Below are positions 1 to 8,589 of a stretch of 64,000 nucleotides of DNA, piece by piece. Within the stretch, counting starts at the first letter, position 1. Each line of letters opens with the position of its first letter. A program made the position numbers and the translations under genes. The stretch comes from Flavobacterium panici. Its GTDB lineage: Bacteria > Bacteroidota > Bacteroidia > Flavobacteriales > Flavobacteriaceae. The notes below the pieces were generated by a model. It saw only the letters and a program-made list of their open reading frames with translations. It was not told where the DNA came from and made no database searches. The stretch lies in the NCBI RefSeq assembly GCF_903819335.1, contig NZ_CAIJDE010000034.1, positions 372,001 to 436,000 of the forward strand, read 5' to 3'.

Positions 1-2
1 GT

Positions 3-44
3 TTAGATAAACTGCTGTATGCTGATCCGGTTGCCTTAAAATAA
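3..44 (+). CDS. C-terminal end of an unknown gene cut by the window edge
   Basis: The third frame reads LDKLLYADPVALK and then TAA, directly before a strong terminator hairpin, so this is probably the last 13 codons of a plus-strand gene starting left of the window. The fragment is too short to assign a family. Support is only its position and the absence of another explanation. Confidence 0.45.
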   Translation, partial: LDKLLYADPVALK

Positions 45-49
45 AAACA

Positions 50-90
50 AATCCCCGTCAAGATTCTAATATCTGACGGGGATTCTTTTA
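50..90. terminator. Bidirectional rho-independent terminator
   Basis: An 11-bp stem, AATCCCCGTCA at 50-60 with TGACGGGGATT at 74-84, has an inner AGAT/ATCT extension and is followed by a T-rich run on the plus strand and preceded by A residues. It separates the truncated plus-strand gene from the convergent permease gene. Confidence 0.8.
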
Positions 91-108
91 AAAAAATGGT
101 CTACAAGT

Positions 109-2535
109 TTATTCGTATTTTAAATATTTTAAAACGTCTATTTTGGTTACCTGATACGCTTTTGCCAAAACAATCAGCAAAGTAAGAACTAACAGCGAAA
201 CAAGCGCAATACTAAACGGAACGGGCGAAACATTAATTCTGAAAGCAAAATCCTCCAGCCATTTTTGCAATAAAATATAAGCCGGAACAATTCCAATTCC
301 AAATCCCATTAAACAGAAAAGAATATATTGTTTAGATAATTCTTTCAGTAAAACATCAGTTTCTGCGCCAAGTGTTTTTCTAATCGCAATTTCTTTCAAT
401 CTTCTTTCCATCGAAAATGATGCCAAAGCAAACAGTCCAAAAATAGCAATCGTGATTACAACCAGATTCAGGATAAAAAACAAATCTTTTTGTTTGACTT
501 GCTGCTCATAAGTTTTTGCAAATCCTTTGTTTACAAATTCATAATCAAAAGGATAATCTGGATTTACATTTTTCTCCCAATATGTTTTTAATTTTTCTAA
601 TGTTTCAGATAAATTATTTGGAGAAACTTTTATATATACATTATCAAAGTTATTCCATTTCAATGTTTTAAGATTAACAAAAATCATTGGCGGAACTTTA
701 TTCTGCAATCCCGTAATGTGAAAATCCTTTACAATTCCAACAACTTTAAACTTTAAATTTCCCTTTTCATCTCCCCAGCCAGAAGTGATCACCGTATTTA
801 TAGGATTTTTAAGTCCTAATGATTTAGCCAGTGTTTCATTTATAAGCCAGTTGCTAACAGTATCTGATGCAAATTTTGGAGATAAATCACGACCTTCAAC
901 CACTTTAATTTTCATCATATCAAGAAAACCAAAATCCATTTCAACATTTCGCGGCTGAACAAAAACACCATTGTGCGTAAAACCAGAACTAGAATTAGTA
1001 CTGTTACCAAATGTACCGGCAAAAGTAGAAACGTCCTGAACGCCTGATATTTTAAGAACTTCTTGTTTTGTTAATTGATATTTTTCACCCTTTGTTTTAT
1101 AATCGTTATGATTAAATGGAACTCTGATAACCTGATTACCATTAAAACCAAGATCTTTATTCATCATATAATCTACCTGAGAATTTACGATCAAAGCACC
1201 AATGATAAAAAATGTTGCAATTCCGAATTGAAAAATAAGCATCGAATTTCGAATCCAGATACCGCTTTTACTTCTGGAGAAATTACCTTTTAAAACTTTT
1301 AAAGTTTCGAAATTTGAGATATAAATGGCAGGGAATATACCCGCAAGAATGATTACTAATCCAAAAATCAAAATGAGCTGCAGGTAAAATTCACCGCCAT
1401 TCATAGTCAAAGTCTTTCTTAAAAAAGAATTATAATACGGAAGAGAAAGTTCAACAATTGCCAAAGCAAACAAAATAGACAACATTACAATTATTGTTGT
1501 TTCGAATATAAACTGCGCTATAATTTGGTTTTTTGAAGCACCAACAATTTTACGAACACCAACTTCCTTAGCACGTTTTATGGCAGAAGCTGTGGCAAGA
1601 TTAATATAGTTTACCAATGATAAAACTAAAATTAATATTGATAAACCAGCCATAATATAAATAAGCTGTAGGTTTCCTTTAAACTCCGGAGTAGCAGATC
1701 CCGAAGTTTTTGTGCCATGTAAATGCAGCGTTTTCAGCTGGTCAAGTATAATCTCTATTTCTCCATTTTCTTTGATGTACTGCTCAACCGTCTGTCCGCT
1801 TTCTTTAGCATCTTTTAGAGTTCTGTTTACATAATTTACGTTATGCATTTTCTTCAAAACCGAAACAGGATCAGCACCTTTTTTAATTTTAATCATCAAA
1901 CCATAATTAAAATTACCCCAGCTGTTAATATCACTTTCACGCACAATGTCACCAAAAACATAGTTAGGTTCAATAGAAGAAGGTGTCACAATGCGATAAA
2001 CAGATTTTACGATATAGGACTTATCATTGTAAGTAATGGATTTTCCGATAGGATCTTCATTATTAAAAAGCAGTTTAGCCTGTTGTTCAGAAATAGCAAC
2101 GCTGTTTTTCTCTTTTAAAATATCTTTTTTAGCACCTTTTAGGATTGGAAAAGGGAAAAAATCAAAAAAGTTATTATCAGATACCATTATCTTTTTATCG
2201 ATTACTTTTTTGTTCTGATACTTTATAGCAGCTTCGTTATACCAATTATGCATAAAGGAAATCTGCTCAATTTCAGGAATTGTTGCCTTGCAGGTTTGTC
2301 CAAACGGAATTGAACTTGTAGCCCAGGTGTCTCCGGTTCTTCCTATTTTATTCAGAACCTGATATACATTTTCTTTCTCCGGATTCCATTGATTGTAAGC
2401 GTGCTCATTATTCCAGTATAAAATGGCAAAAATCACGCTGGCAACCCCAATGCTCAATCCTAAAACATTTAAAAGCGAAAACAATTTGCTTTGCCTTAAA
2501 TGATAAATAAATATTTTAAACCAGTTAAAAATCAT
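109..2535 (-). CDS. ABC transporter permease, MacB/FtsX type (808 aa)
   Basis: This is an inner-membrane permease of the long Bacteroidota MacB/FtsX type. A first transmembrane helix lies near residues 20-42, followed by a large periplasmic MacB_PCD-like domain, an FtsX block of helices near 285-410, a second N-terminal-like helix near 430-455, a second periplasmic domain, and a last FtsX block near 685-800. The two halves are duplicated, as usual for the roughly 800-residue family. It is last in a minus-strand operon behind an ATPase and a HlyD-type adaptor, so it probably forms an efflux or lipoprotein-handling mechanotransmission pump. The substrate cannot be read from the sequence. Confidence 0.9.
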   Translation of the reverse strand: MIFNWFKIFIYHLRQSKLFSLLNVLGLSIGVASVIFAILYWNNEHAYNQWNPEKENVYQVLNKIGRTGDTWATSSIPFGQTCKATIPEIEQISFMHNWYNEAAIKYQNKKVIDKKIMVSDNNFFDFFPFPILKGAKKDILKEKNSVAISEQQAKLLFNNEDPIGKSITYNDKSYIVKSVYRIVTPSSIEPNYVFGDIVRESDINSWGNFNYGLMIKIKKGADPVSVLKKMHNVNYVNRTLKDAKESGQTVEQYIKENGEIEIILDQLKTLHLHGTKTSGSATPEFKGNLQLIYIMAGLSILILVLSLVNYINLATASAIKRAKEVGVRKIVGASKNQIIAQFIFETTIIVMLSILFALAIVELSLPYYNSFLRKTLTMNGGEFYLQLILIFGLVIILAGIFPAIYISNFETLKVLKGNFSRSKSGIWIRNSMLIFQFGIATFFIIGALIVNSQVDYMMNKDLGFNGNQVIRVPFNHNDYKTKGEKYQLTKQEVLKISGVQDVSTFAGTFGNSTNSSSGFTHNGVFVQPRNVEMDFGFLDMMKIKVVEGRDLSPKFASDTVSNWLINETLAKSLGLKNPINTVITSGWGDEKGNLKFKVVGIVKDFHITGLQNKVPPMIFVNLKTLKWNNFDNVYIKVSPNNLSETLEKLKTYWEKNVNPDYPFDYEFVNKGFAKTYEQQVKQKDLFFILNLVVITIAIFGLFALASFSMERRLKEIAIRKTLGAETDVLLKELSKQYILFCLMGFGIGIVPAYILLQKWLEDFAFRINVSPVPFSIALVSLLVLTLLIVLAKAYQVTKIDVLKYLKYE

Positions 2536-2591
2536 GGTATAAGTTTTATAATTACGTTAGTTATTTTTTGGTCTAAAGGCTGTTTTGCCTT

Positions 2592-2663
2592 TTATAGAAG
2601 GGTAAAAATTTTGCAAACAAATCCCACCAGAACTAAGATTGCAGTAATAACAAATTTTATCAT
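2592..2663 (-). CDS. Possible 23-residue hydrophobic peptide
   Basis: An ATG frame starts nine bases after the ATPase stop codon and reads MIKFVITAILVLVGFVCKI followed by FTLL and a stop. It would be a single transmembrane segment with one Lys near each end. It fills the gap between the ATPase and permease genes on the operon strand. No family is recognised, and a frame this short may be chance in AT-rich DNA. Confidence 0.35.
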   Translation of the reverse strand: MIKFVITAILVLVGFVCKIFTLL

Positions 2664-2671
2664 TTTTTCGA

Positions 2672-3379
2672 TTATTTAGCGTCCATAAAAACATCAACAT
2701 TGCGTTGATTTAATTTTTCAGAGAATATAACACCGTCTTTCATATGAATCGTTCTTTGCGAAAAAGAAGCATCATAATCAGAGTGGGTAACCATCAAAAT
2801 TGTAGCACCTTTAGCATGTAAATCAGTTAAAAGTTCCATTACCTCATTACCATTTTTACTGTCCAGATTTCCTGTTGGCTCATCGGCAAGTATAATTTTA
2901 GGATCATTAACCAAAGCTCTTGCAACCGCAACCCTTTGCTGCTGACCTCCTGAAAGCTGCTGCGGAAAATGTTTCAAACGATGTGAAATATTTAATTTCT
3001 CAGCAATAGCTTCAATTTTTTGTTTTCTGTCTGATGCTTTTACATTATTGTAAAGCAAAGGCAGTTCGATATTATCATAAACCGAAAGTTCATCGATCAA
3101 GTTGAAGTTTTGAAAAATAAAACCAATGTTTTCTTTACGAACAGCAGCTCTTCCTTTCTCCTTTAAACCAATCATTTCCTGATCCAGTAATTTATAACTT
3201 CCAGTAGAAGCGCTGTCTAAAAGCCCGATAATATTTAATAAAGTAGATTTCCCGCAGCCAGAAGGCCCCATAATAGTTAAAAAATCCCCTTTTTTAATTT
3301 CTAAATTAATACCGCTTAAAGCAGCAGTTTCAACTTCTTCTGTTCTAAATACTTTGGTTAAATTTTGTATCGTTATCAT
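2672..3379 (-). CDS. ABC transporter ATP-binding protein, LolD/MacB type (235 aa)
   Basis: The cytoplasmic ATPase of the efflux system. Visible motifs are Walker A GPSGCGKST near residue 40, the Q-loop in FIFQNFNLI, the ABC signature LSGGQQQRVAVARAL near 142, Walker B IILADEPTGNLDS, and a switch histidine in MVTHSDYDAS. Length and motif spacing fit the MacB/LolD/FtsE branch, which pairs with FtsX-like permeases such as the next gene downstream. It lies between the adaptor gene and the permease on the same strand. Confidence 0.93.
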   Translation of the reverse strand: MITIQNLTKVFRTEEVETAALSGINLEIKKGDFLTIMGPSGCGKSTLLNIIGLLDSASTGSYKLLDQEMIGLKEKGRAAVRKENIGFIFQNFNLIDELSVYDNIELPLLYNNVKASDRKQKIEAIAEKLNISHRLKHFPQQLSGGQQQRVAVARALVNDPKIILADEPTGNLDSKNGNEVMELLTDLHAKGATILMVTHSDYDASFSQRTIHMKDGVIFSEKLNQRNVDVFMDAK

Positions 3380-3444
3380 ATTTTAAAAGATTAGTTATTA
3401 ATTACGTTTTTTGATTGATGATTGATGTTTTTATATTTTGGTTT

Positions 3445-3508
3445 CGCCACGAATTCCACGAATTAATTTTTCGTAATGCGTATAATAATTAGTGTAAATT
3501 CGTGGCAG
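3445..3508. repeat. REP-like inverted repeat, CACGAATT family
   Basis: GCCACGAATTCCACGAATTAATTTT on one side and AAATTCGTGGC on the other form a degenerate inverted repeat. The same family recurs at 10021-10437, 23099-23221, 27470-27605 and 58151-58326. It sits in the 171-base gap between ATPase and adaptor genes. Confidence 0.75.
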
Positions 3509-3550
3509 ACATTTGATAAACTGCGACTGAACACCGCGACTGTAAACTAA

Positions 3551-4795
3551 TTACTGCGACTGAATCGAAAGTTCCTCAATATCCTTATAATCTGAATAAG
3601 AAGAAATAATCACAGATTCGCCTTCTTTCAAACCCTCCAGAACTTCATAATACGAAGGATTTTCTCTACCTAATTTTATATTTCTTCTTTCGGCTTTATT
3701 TCCTTTTACTACAAAAATCCATTTCCCCGCAGTTTCCTGATTAAAACTTCCTTTTTGTACAACCAGTATTTTATTTTTCTCAGATAAAATCAGCTTTACT
3801 CCAAAACTTAAACCGTCCTGCAAAGCAATCTCTTCTTTAGATGTAAAAGCTAATTCTACAATAAAATGCCCGTTTTTAACTTCCGGAATTACTTTAGTAA
3901 CAATAACTTCCAGCGTTTTCCCTTTAAATTCAACCTGACCTTTTAAGCCTTCGCGAATTTTTTCCAAGTAAAACTCATCAACATCGGCAGATAATTTATA
4001 TCCTTTTTTAGAGTCAATTTTTCCAATGCTTTCTCCAGCCTGAAACGTCTTTCCTAAAACCGGTTCAAAAGAAGTCAGTCGGCCAGATTCTGGAGCAGTA
4101 ATCAAAAAATTCTTTTTATTGTTTCTTAAAATCTCCAAACTTATTTCCATTGTTTGAATTGAACGGTTAATTTGAGAAATCTGCAATTGATTCGATTGTT
4201 TTTCTTTTTGAATGCTTTGCTGAATTGTTTTTTTGCGTTCTTCCTGAAAACGAAGACTTTCCTTAAAAGTATTCCAGTCGTTTTTTGAAATCACATCTTT
4301 GGCAAACAATTTTGCATTTAAATCATACAATCTTTTAGCATCATTATAATCATGCTCGATTAAAACATAATCTTTAGTCAAATTCAATTCCTGATTTCTA
4401 ATGTTTAGTTTTCCCGTATTTAAATTGTTGATCTGCTCGATAATAGCAGTTTCCTGAGTCAAATAATTCAGTTCTGTATTTGGGTTGTATAAACGAGCCA
4501 GCGATTGTCCTTTTGTAACCATTGCACCGTTTTCTACAAAAATCTCTTTTACAGATCCTCCTTCTGTAACGTTTACAAGCATTACATTTAACGGCTCAAC
4601 TTTTGCCTGAAAAACCACAAAATCTTCAAAAAAAGCTTTTTCAACTTTATGAATTGAAAGTTCCTCGGCTTTTACATTTAAACTTCTTTTTGGATTAAAA
4701 GAAAAAAAGAGAATTGCGGCCAAAGCTAAAAAAACTCCAATTGCTATTGTGAGATATCTAAATTTTCTATTTTTACGAGGAATTATCGTGTCCAT
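3551..4795 (-). CDS. HlyD/MacA-type periplasmic adaptor protein (414 aa)
   Basis: Membrane-fusion protein of the efflux operon. After a basic N-terminus (MDTIIPRKNRKFRY) comes one transmembrane anchor near residues 17-35. A biotinyl-lipoyl-like half follows, with IFVENGAMVTKGQSLARL, then a long helical hairpin near 120-230, the second lipoyl half (ITAPESGRLTSFEPVLGK), and beta-barrel domains. The frame is open to 4822, but I chose ATG 4795 because a sigma-54-like promoter at 4825-4840 would start transcription near 4813, downstream of the longer start. The ATPase and permease genes follow on the same strand. Confidence 0.88.
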   Translation of the reverse strand: MDTIIPRKNRKFRYLTIAIGVFLALAAILFFSFNPKRSLNVKAEELSIHKVEKAFFEDFVVFQAKVEPLNVMLVNVTEGGSVKEIFVENGAMVTKGQSLARLYNPNTELNYLTQETAIIEQINNLNTGKLNIRNQELNLTKDYVLIEHDYNDAKRLYDLNAKLFAKDVISKNDWNTFKESLRFQEERKKTIQQSIQKEKQSNQLQISQINRSIQTMEISLEILRNNKKNFLITAPESGRLTSFEPVLGKTFQAGESIGKIDSKKGYKLSADVDEFYLEKIREGLKGQVEFKGKTLEVIVTKVIPEVKNGHFIVELAFTSKEEIALQDGLSFGVKLILSEKNKILVVQKGSFNQETAGKWIFVVKGNKAERRNIKLGRENPSYYEVLEGLKEGESVIISSYSDYKDIEELSIQSQ

Positions 4796-4824
4796 TTTTT
4801 TAAATAATTTACTGATAATCAATA

Positions 4825-4840
4825 GGTAAATACTGTGCCA
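4825..4840 (-). promoter_or_regulatory. Sigma-54-like -24/-12 promoter for the efflux operon
   Basis: On the minus strand the bases read TGGCACAGTATTTACC, against the sigma-54 consensus TGGCACN5TTGC. Only the G of the -12 GC differs. It lies 30 bases before the adaptor ATG and opposite a gene for a sigma-54 activator. The match is by eye. Confidence 0.55.
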
Positions 4841-4857
4841 TAAAATTTATTTTTTGC

Positions 4858-4882
4858 AAAGCCCTGATTTTAAACAGGCTTT
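4858..4882. promoter_or_regulatory. Inverted repeat, possible activator binding site
   Basis: AAAGCCcTG and CAGGCTTT flank ATTTTAAA, centred about 57 bases upstream of the expected start of the efflux operon. That is a plausible enhancer position for the NtrC-type regulator encoded alongside. A second palindrome, TGTTCGATAATGAACA, lies at 4904-4919. Confidence 0.35.
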
Positions 4883-4953
4883 AAAAAACATCCAAAAACA
4901 AAGTGTTCGATAATGAACAGTTGACCGTTCAAAATCGGACAAAAAATATCAGT

Positions 4954-6306
4954 ATGAGAAAAAAGCAAGCCCAAATATTAGTCGTTGACGATCAGGAAGA
5001 AATTCTTTTTTCGGCAAAAATGATTCTTAAAAAACATTTTGAAACGATTTTTACAACAAACAATCCCAAAAAAATCATTTCAATTTTGAGCGAAAACGAA
5101 ATTAATGTCGTTTTGCTGGACATGAATTATAGAATTGGTTTTGAAGACGGACGAGAAGGAATTCATTGGCTGAAAGAAGTAAAAACCCTTTCACCAAATA
5201 CAATTGTCATTTTAATGACCGCTTTTGGAAAAATTGATACAGCGGTTGAAGGAATAAAAATTGGCGCTTTTGATTATGTTTTAAAACCTTGGCATAACGA
5301 AAAATTACTCGAAACAATTGATAAGGCTGTTGCCGAAAGCCGAAAAAACAGCAAAAAACAAGTTGTTGAAAAAACAGAAAAAAGATATTTTGTAGGTACA
5401 TCTCAAAAAATAAAACAAGCGTATTCTATTGCCGAGAAAGTAGCCAAAACAGATGCAAATGTTTTGATTTTAGGTGAAAACGGAACGGGTAAATATGTTT
5501 TTGCAGAGTTTATCCACCAAAATTCGGTACGAAAAAAAGAACCTTTTATTCATGTTGATTTAGGATCTTTAAGTGATAATTTATTCGAAAGCGAGCTTTT
5601 TGGATACGCAAAAGGCGCTTTTACAGATGCCAAAACCGATACGCCCGGAAGGTTTGAAATGGCACAAAACGGAACCATTTTTCTGGATGAAATTGGGAAT
5701 ATTCCGCTTCATTTACAATCCAAATTATTGCACGTTCTGCAAACTAAAACCTTTACACGTTTAGGCGAAAGCAAACCAAGACCTTTAAATGTCAGAATAA
5801 TTTCGGCAACAAACAATGATATCAAAGCTGAGGTAAAAAGCAAAACCTTTAGAGAAGATTTGCTCTACAGAATTAATACAATGGAAATAAATCTTCCGTC
5901 ACTTCGCGAAAGAAAAGATGATATAGTTCCGATGGCAAATTTTATTCTTGAAAATATCGCCGAAAAATACAATCATGGTCCCGAAGCTTCGGGATGGCAT
6001 TTTGAAGAAAATGTCGCGCCATATTTAGAAAAATATCCATGGAAAGGAAATGTTCGTGAAATGGAAAACAAAATAGAACGCGCCCTTATTTTAGCCGAAA
6101 ATAACACGATTTCTGTAACCGATTTAGATATTCTGGATTTTGAAGAAATTCAGGAAAATGATAACCCATTATCTGAAATGGAAAAAACGGCAATCGAAAA
6201 AGCGCTTTTTAAACATCACGGAAACATCTCAAAAACCGCCGAAGAATTAGGTTTATCAAGAGCCGCTTTGTACAGAAGAATTGAAAAATACGATTTGAAA
6301 AACTAA
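4954..6306 (+). CDS. Sigma-54-dependent response regulator, NtrC/ZraR type (450 aa)
   Basis: A receiver domain comes first, with VVDDQEE near residue 11, the phospho-acceptor Asp near 56 in VVLLDMNY, and Lys in VLKPWH. The AAA+ domain shows Walker A GENGTGKY near 174 and the sigma-54 contact loop KGAFTDAK near 220, where the usual GAFTGA is GAFTDA. TIFLDEIGN (Walker B) and a C-terminal Fis-type helix-turn-helix (ISKTAEELGLSRAALYRRI) follow. I prefer ATG 4954 over GTG 4903 because it begins just before the receiver domain. With the downstream kinase it forms a two-component system, probably acting on the divergent efflux operon. Confidence 0.92.
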   Translation: MRKKQAQILVVDDQEEILFSAKMILKKHFETIFTTNNPKKIISILSENEINVVLLDMNYRIGFEDGREGIHWLKEVKTLSPNTIVILMTAFGKIDTAVEGIKIGAFDYVLKPWHNEKLLETIDKAVAESRKNSKKQVVEKTEKRYFVGTSQKIKQAYSIAEKVAKTDANVLILGENGTGKYVFAEFIHQNSVRKKEPFIHVDLGSLSDNLFESELFGYAKGAFTDAKTDTPGRFEMAQNGTIFLDEIGNIPLHLQSKLLHVLQTKTFTRLGESKPRPLNVRIISATNNDIKAEVKSKTFREDLLYRINTMEINLPSLRERKDDIVPMANFILENIAEKYNHGPEASGWHFEENVAPYLEKYPWKGNVREMENKIERALILAENNTISVTDLDILDFEEIQENDNPLSEMEKTAIEKALFKHHGNISKTAEELGLSRAALYRRIEKYDLKN

Positions 6307-6313
6307 GATAATT

Positions 6314-6502
6314 TTGGCCACAGATTTTACAGATTAAAAAGATTTTTCTTTTACCTAAATTTTAGTTTCTCGCAGATTCTGGAGATTTAGCTGATAAAAA
6401 TGAATTATAATTAATCCCCAAAATCTGCAGAATCTGCGGGAAACTAAAGATTTCAAGATAAAGTATAAAAAATCATTTTAATCCTTTTAATCTGTGGCAA
6501 AT
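6314..6502. repeat. Nested REP-like inverted repeat, GCCACAGATT family
   Basis: The outer arms are GGCCACAGATTTTACAGATT and its rough complement ending in TAATCTGTGGC. Inner arms are TTTCTCGCAGATTCTG and CAGAATCTGCGGGAAA. It fills the 207-base gap between regulator and kinase. Related elements are at 8399-8584, 32043-32107 and 33044-33243. Confidence 0.75.
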
Positions 6503-6513
6503 AAAAAAAAACA

Positions 6514-7839
6514 ATGAAAAACTGGAAATTTTATAACGCTTTATTTGTGAGAGTCTTGTTTGTCATGATTCTCTTTTTTGTCTGCGTTTTTCTAATCTAT
6601 AAAATGTTCTATTATAATGCACTTTTGGTTGGCTTTTTTGCTTTTATATTTTTAGCCGAAATGTATATTTATGTAAAAAACCAACTCCAGTTTTACGATA
6701 GAACACTGCTTTCGATTCTTCAGAATGATTTTTCTACCAATTTTCCGGAAGAAAATAAAAAAGATAATTTTAAAAGCCTGTATCTTTTATATGAAAATTT
6801 AAAAGTGCAGCAACAAGAACAGACATCAAAAGAAATGATTTATCGTTCGCTTTTAAATAATATTGACACGGCAGCTCTAATCTTAGAAAAAGAAAACGAA
6901 GACTGGGATATATTTTTGATGAATGACTGTTTCTCTGATTTATTTAAAGTTCCAAAAGTAAGCCATTGGAAATATCTTAAAAATTACCTGCCCTCACTTT
7001 GCAATGAAATTGAAAAAACCGAATTCAGCGAATTAAAATCGGCAATTTCGATTAAAATTGAAGAACAGGATTTGCAGACTTTTATGCTGCAGACTTCAAA
7101 AACGCAAACCTATAATAAAGAATATTATATCATTTTATTAGACAGTATTCAGCGTGTTATTGAGAAAAAAGAAAAAGAAGCGTGGATTAATTTAATGAAG
7201 ATTATTTCGCATGAATTAATGAATTCACTAACGCCAATTCGTGCGCTTTCGCAGAATTTACTTCATATTGTCGATCAGGAAAGTTTAGAAGAAGATGATT
7301 TTGACGACATTAAAAGCAGTATTTCGACCATAATAAACCGAAGCGATCATTTGCAGGTTTTTGTAGAAAATTACCGTAAACTCGCCATGCTGCCAACGCC
7401 AACCAAACAAATGACGCCAATAAATGCTCTTTTTGAAGACTGCCTCCGAATTATGAGTCCGATTTTGAAAGCGGAAAATATCGAATTGATAAACGATATT
7501 CACAGTTCACGTTCTATTATGATTGATAAAAACCAAATGGAACAGGTAATTATTAATTTGATTACCAATAGTGTTTATGCTTTGAAAGAAAAAAGCGAAA
7601 AGAAAATGTATTTGTCGAGTTATACCGAGAACAATCGCTTTTTCATTTCAATTTCGGATAACGGAAAAGGAATCGATCCGGAAATTCAGGACAAAATATT
7701 TCTTCCTTTTTTCACCACCAGAAAAGATGGCGCCGGAATTGGTTTAACGCTTTCTAAAAACATTATCGAAGCGCATGGCGGCTACCTAAGCTACCAAACC
7801 GATGAAGATAAAACCAGCTTTGTGATCTGCCTTATTTGA
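6514..7839 (+). CDS. Sensor histidine kinase, NtrB-like (441 aa)
   Basis: Two adjacent N-terminal transmembrane helices (about residues 9-27 and 34-52) are followed by a PAS-like region near 105-215. The dimerisation/phosphoacceptor motif ISHELMNSLTPIRAL has His near 233. The ATPase domain shows the N box QVIINLITNSVYAL, G1 SDNGKGIDPE, FLPFFTTRKDGAGIGL and SKNIIEAHGG. The HExxN form of the H box is that of NtrB-like kinases, which partner sigma-54 activators, matching the gene upstream. There is almost no periplasmic loop, so the signal may come from the membrane or cytoplasm. Confidence 0.9.
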   Translation: MKNWKFYNALFVRVLFVMILFFVCVFLIYKMFYYNALLVGFFAFIFLAEMYIYVKNQLQFYDRTLLSILQNDFSTNFPEENKKDNFKSLYLLYENLKVQQQEQTSKEMIYRSLLNNIDTAALILEKENEDWDIFLMNDCFSDLFKVPKVSHWKYLKNYLPSLCNEIEKTEFSELKSAISIKIEEQDLQTFMLQTSKTQTYNKEYYIILLDSIQRVIEKKEKEAWINLMKIISHELMNSLTPIRALSQNLLHIVDQESLEEDDFDDIKSSISTIINRSDHLQVFVENYRKLAMLPTPTKQMTPINALFEDCLRIMSPILKAENIELINDIHSSRSIMIDKNQMEQVIINLITNSVYALKEKSEKKMYLSSYTENNRFFISISDNGKGIDPEIQDKIFLPFFTTRKDGAGIGLTLSKNIIEAHGGYLSYQTDEDKTSFVICLI

Positions 7840-7841
7840 TA

Positions 7842-8053
7842 TGAACCATATAAGTGATATAAGTTCATTTAAAAAGAAGTATTAGTATTCAACTTTGACA
7901 AAGTTTCCTTCGCGTCTCCTACAAGGTTTCTAAAACCTTGTAGGTATTTTATAGTTACCAATTATAGGTAATTAGTTAAAAGATATTTATACCTACAAGG
8001 TTTTAGAAACCTTGCAGGAAGCTCTAAAATGAACTTATATAACTTATATGGTG
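7842..8053. repeat. Nested REP-like elements between convergent genes
   Basis: Outer arms are GAACCATATAAGTGATATAAG and CTTATATAACTTATATGGTG. Inside are two hairpins built on CTACAAGGTTT/AAACCTTGTAGG at about 7918-7948 and 7991-8020. The outer family recurs as a half at 12836-12862 and as a full copy at 63147-63228. Confidence 0.75.
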
Positions 8054-8061
8054 AAAAACAT

Positions 8062-8388
8062 TTAATACTGCACTTCAGGTTTCCAAAAGTGTTTTTCGAA
8101 ATCGACAATTTGATTGTTTACTACTTTAATACCTTCGTTTTCTAAAAGCTGCTGCATTAAATTAGTTCCGTCAAAATGATGTTTTCCTGTCAAGAGTCCT
8201 TTTTGGTTTACGACTCTATGTGCAGGAACATCGTCCATATTATGGCACGCATTCATTGCCCAACCTACCATTCGTGCTGAACGTGCGGTTCCTAAAGCCT
8301 TTGCAATTGCACCATAAGAAGTTACTTTCCCAAACGGAATTTGTCTGGCAATCACATAAACTCTTTCGAAAAAATTTTCCTCAGCCAT
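8062..8388 (-). CDS. Alkyltransferase-like protein (MGMT family, no active cysteine; 108 aa)
   Basis: The fold is the DNA-binding domain of O6-alkylguanine-DNA alkyltransferase: FFERVYVIARQIPFGKVTSYG, an AIAKALGTARSARMVGWAM helix-turn-helix and the loop VPAHRVVNQKG. The active-site PCHRV motif is PAHRV here, so the methyl-accepting Cys is replaced by Ala. By analogy with ATL proteins it probably flips alkylated guanine and flags it for nucleotide excision repair rather than repairing it. The length (108 aa) is normal for ATLs. It stands alone between repeat-filled gaps. Confidence 0.88.
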   Translation of the reverse strand: MAEENFFERVYVIARQIPFGKVTSYGAIAKALGTARSARMVGWAMNACHNMDDVPAHRVVNQKGLLTGKHHFDGTNLMQQLLENEGIKVVNNQIVDFEKHFWKPEVQY

Positions 8389-8398
8389 AATTATTTTT

Positions 8399-8584
8399 TT
8401 GCCACAGATTATACGGATTAAAATGATTTTTTTTGGTCTATAAAAAATTAAGTTTCTCGCAGATTTTGCAGATTTAAACAGATTATTTTTTTTAAAATCC
8501 TTTTAGTTCTTCTAAATAAATCCGTGTAAAATATTTAACCCCAAAGTAAAAAAAATCATTTTAATCCGTTAAATCTGTGGCCTA
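8399..8584. repeat. Nested REP-like inverted repeat, GCCACAGATT family
   Basis: TTGCCACAGATTATACGGATTAAAATGATT pairs with the region ending ATCATTTTAATCCGTTAAATCTGTGGC, with an inner TTTCTCGCAGATTTTGCAGATT element. It fills the gap between the ATL gene and the exporter gene. Confidence 0.7.
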
Positions 8585-8589
8585 TAAAT

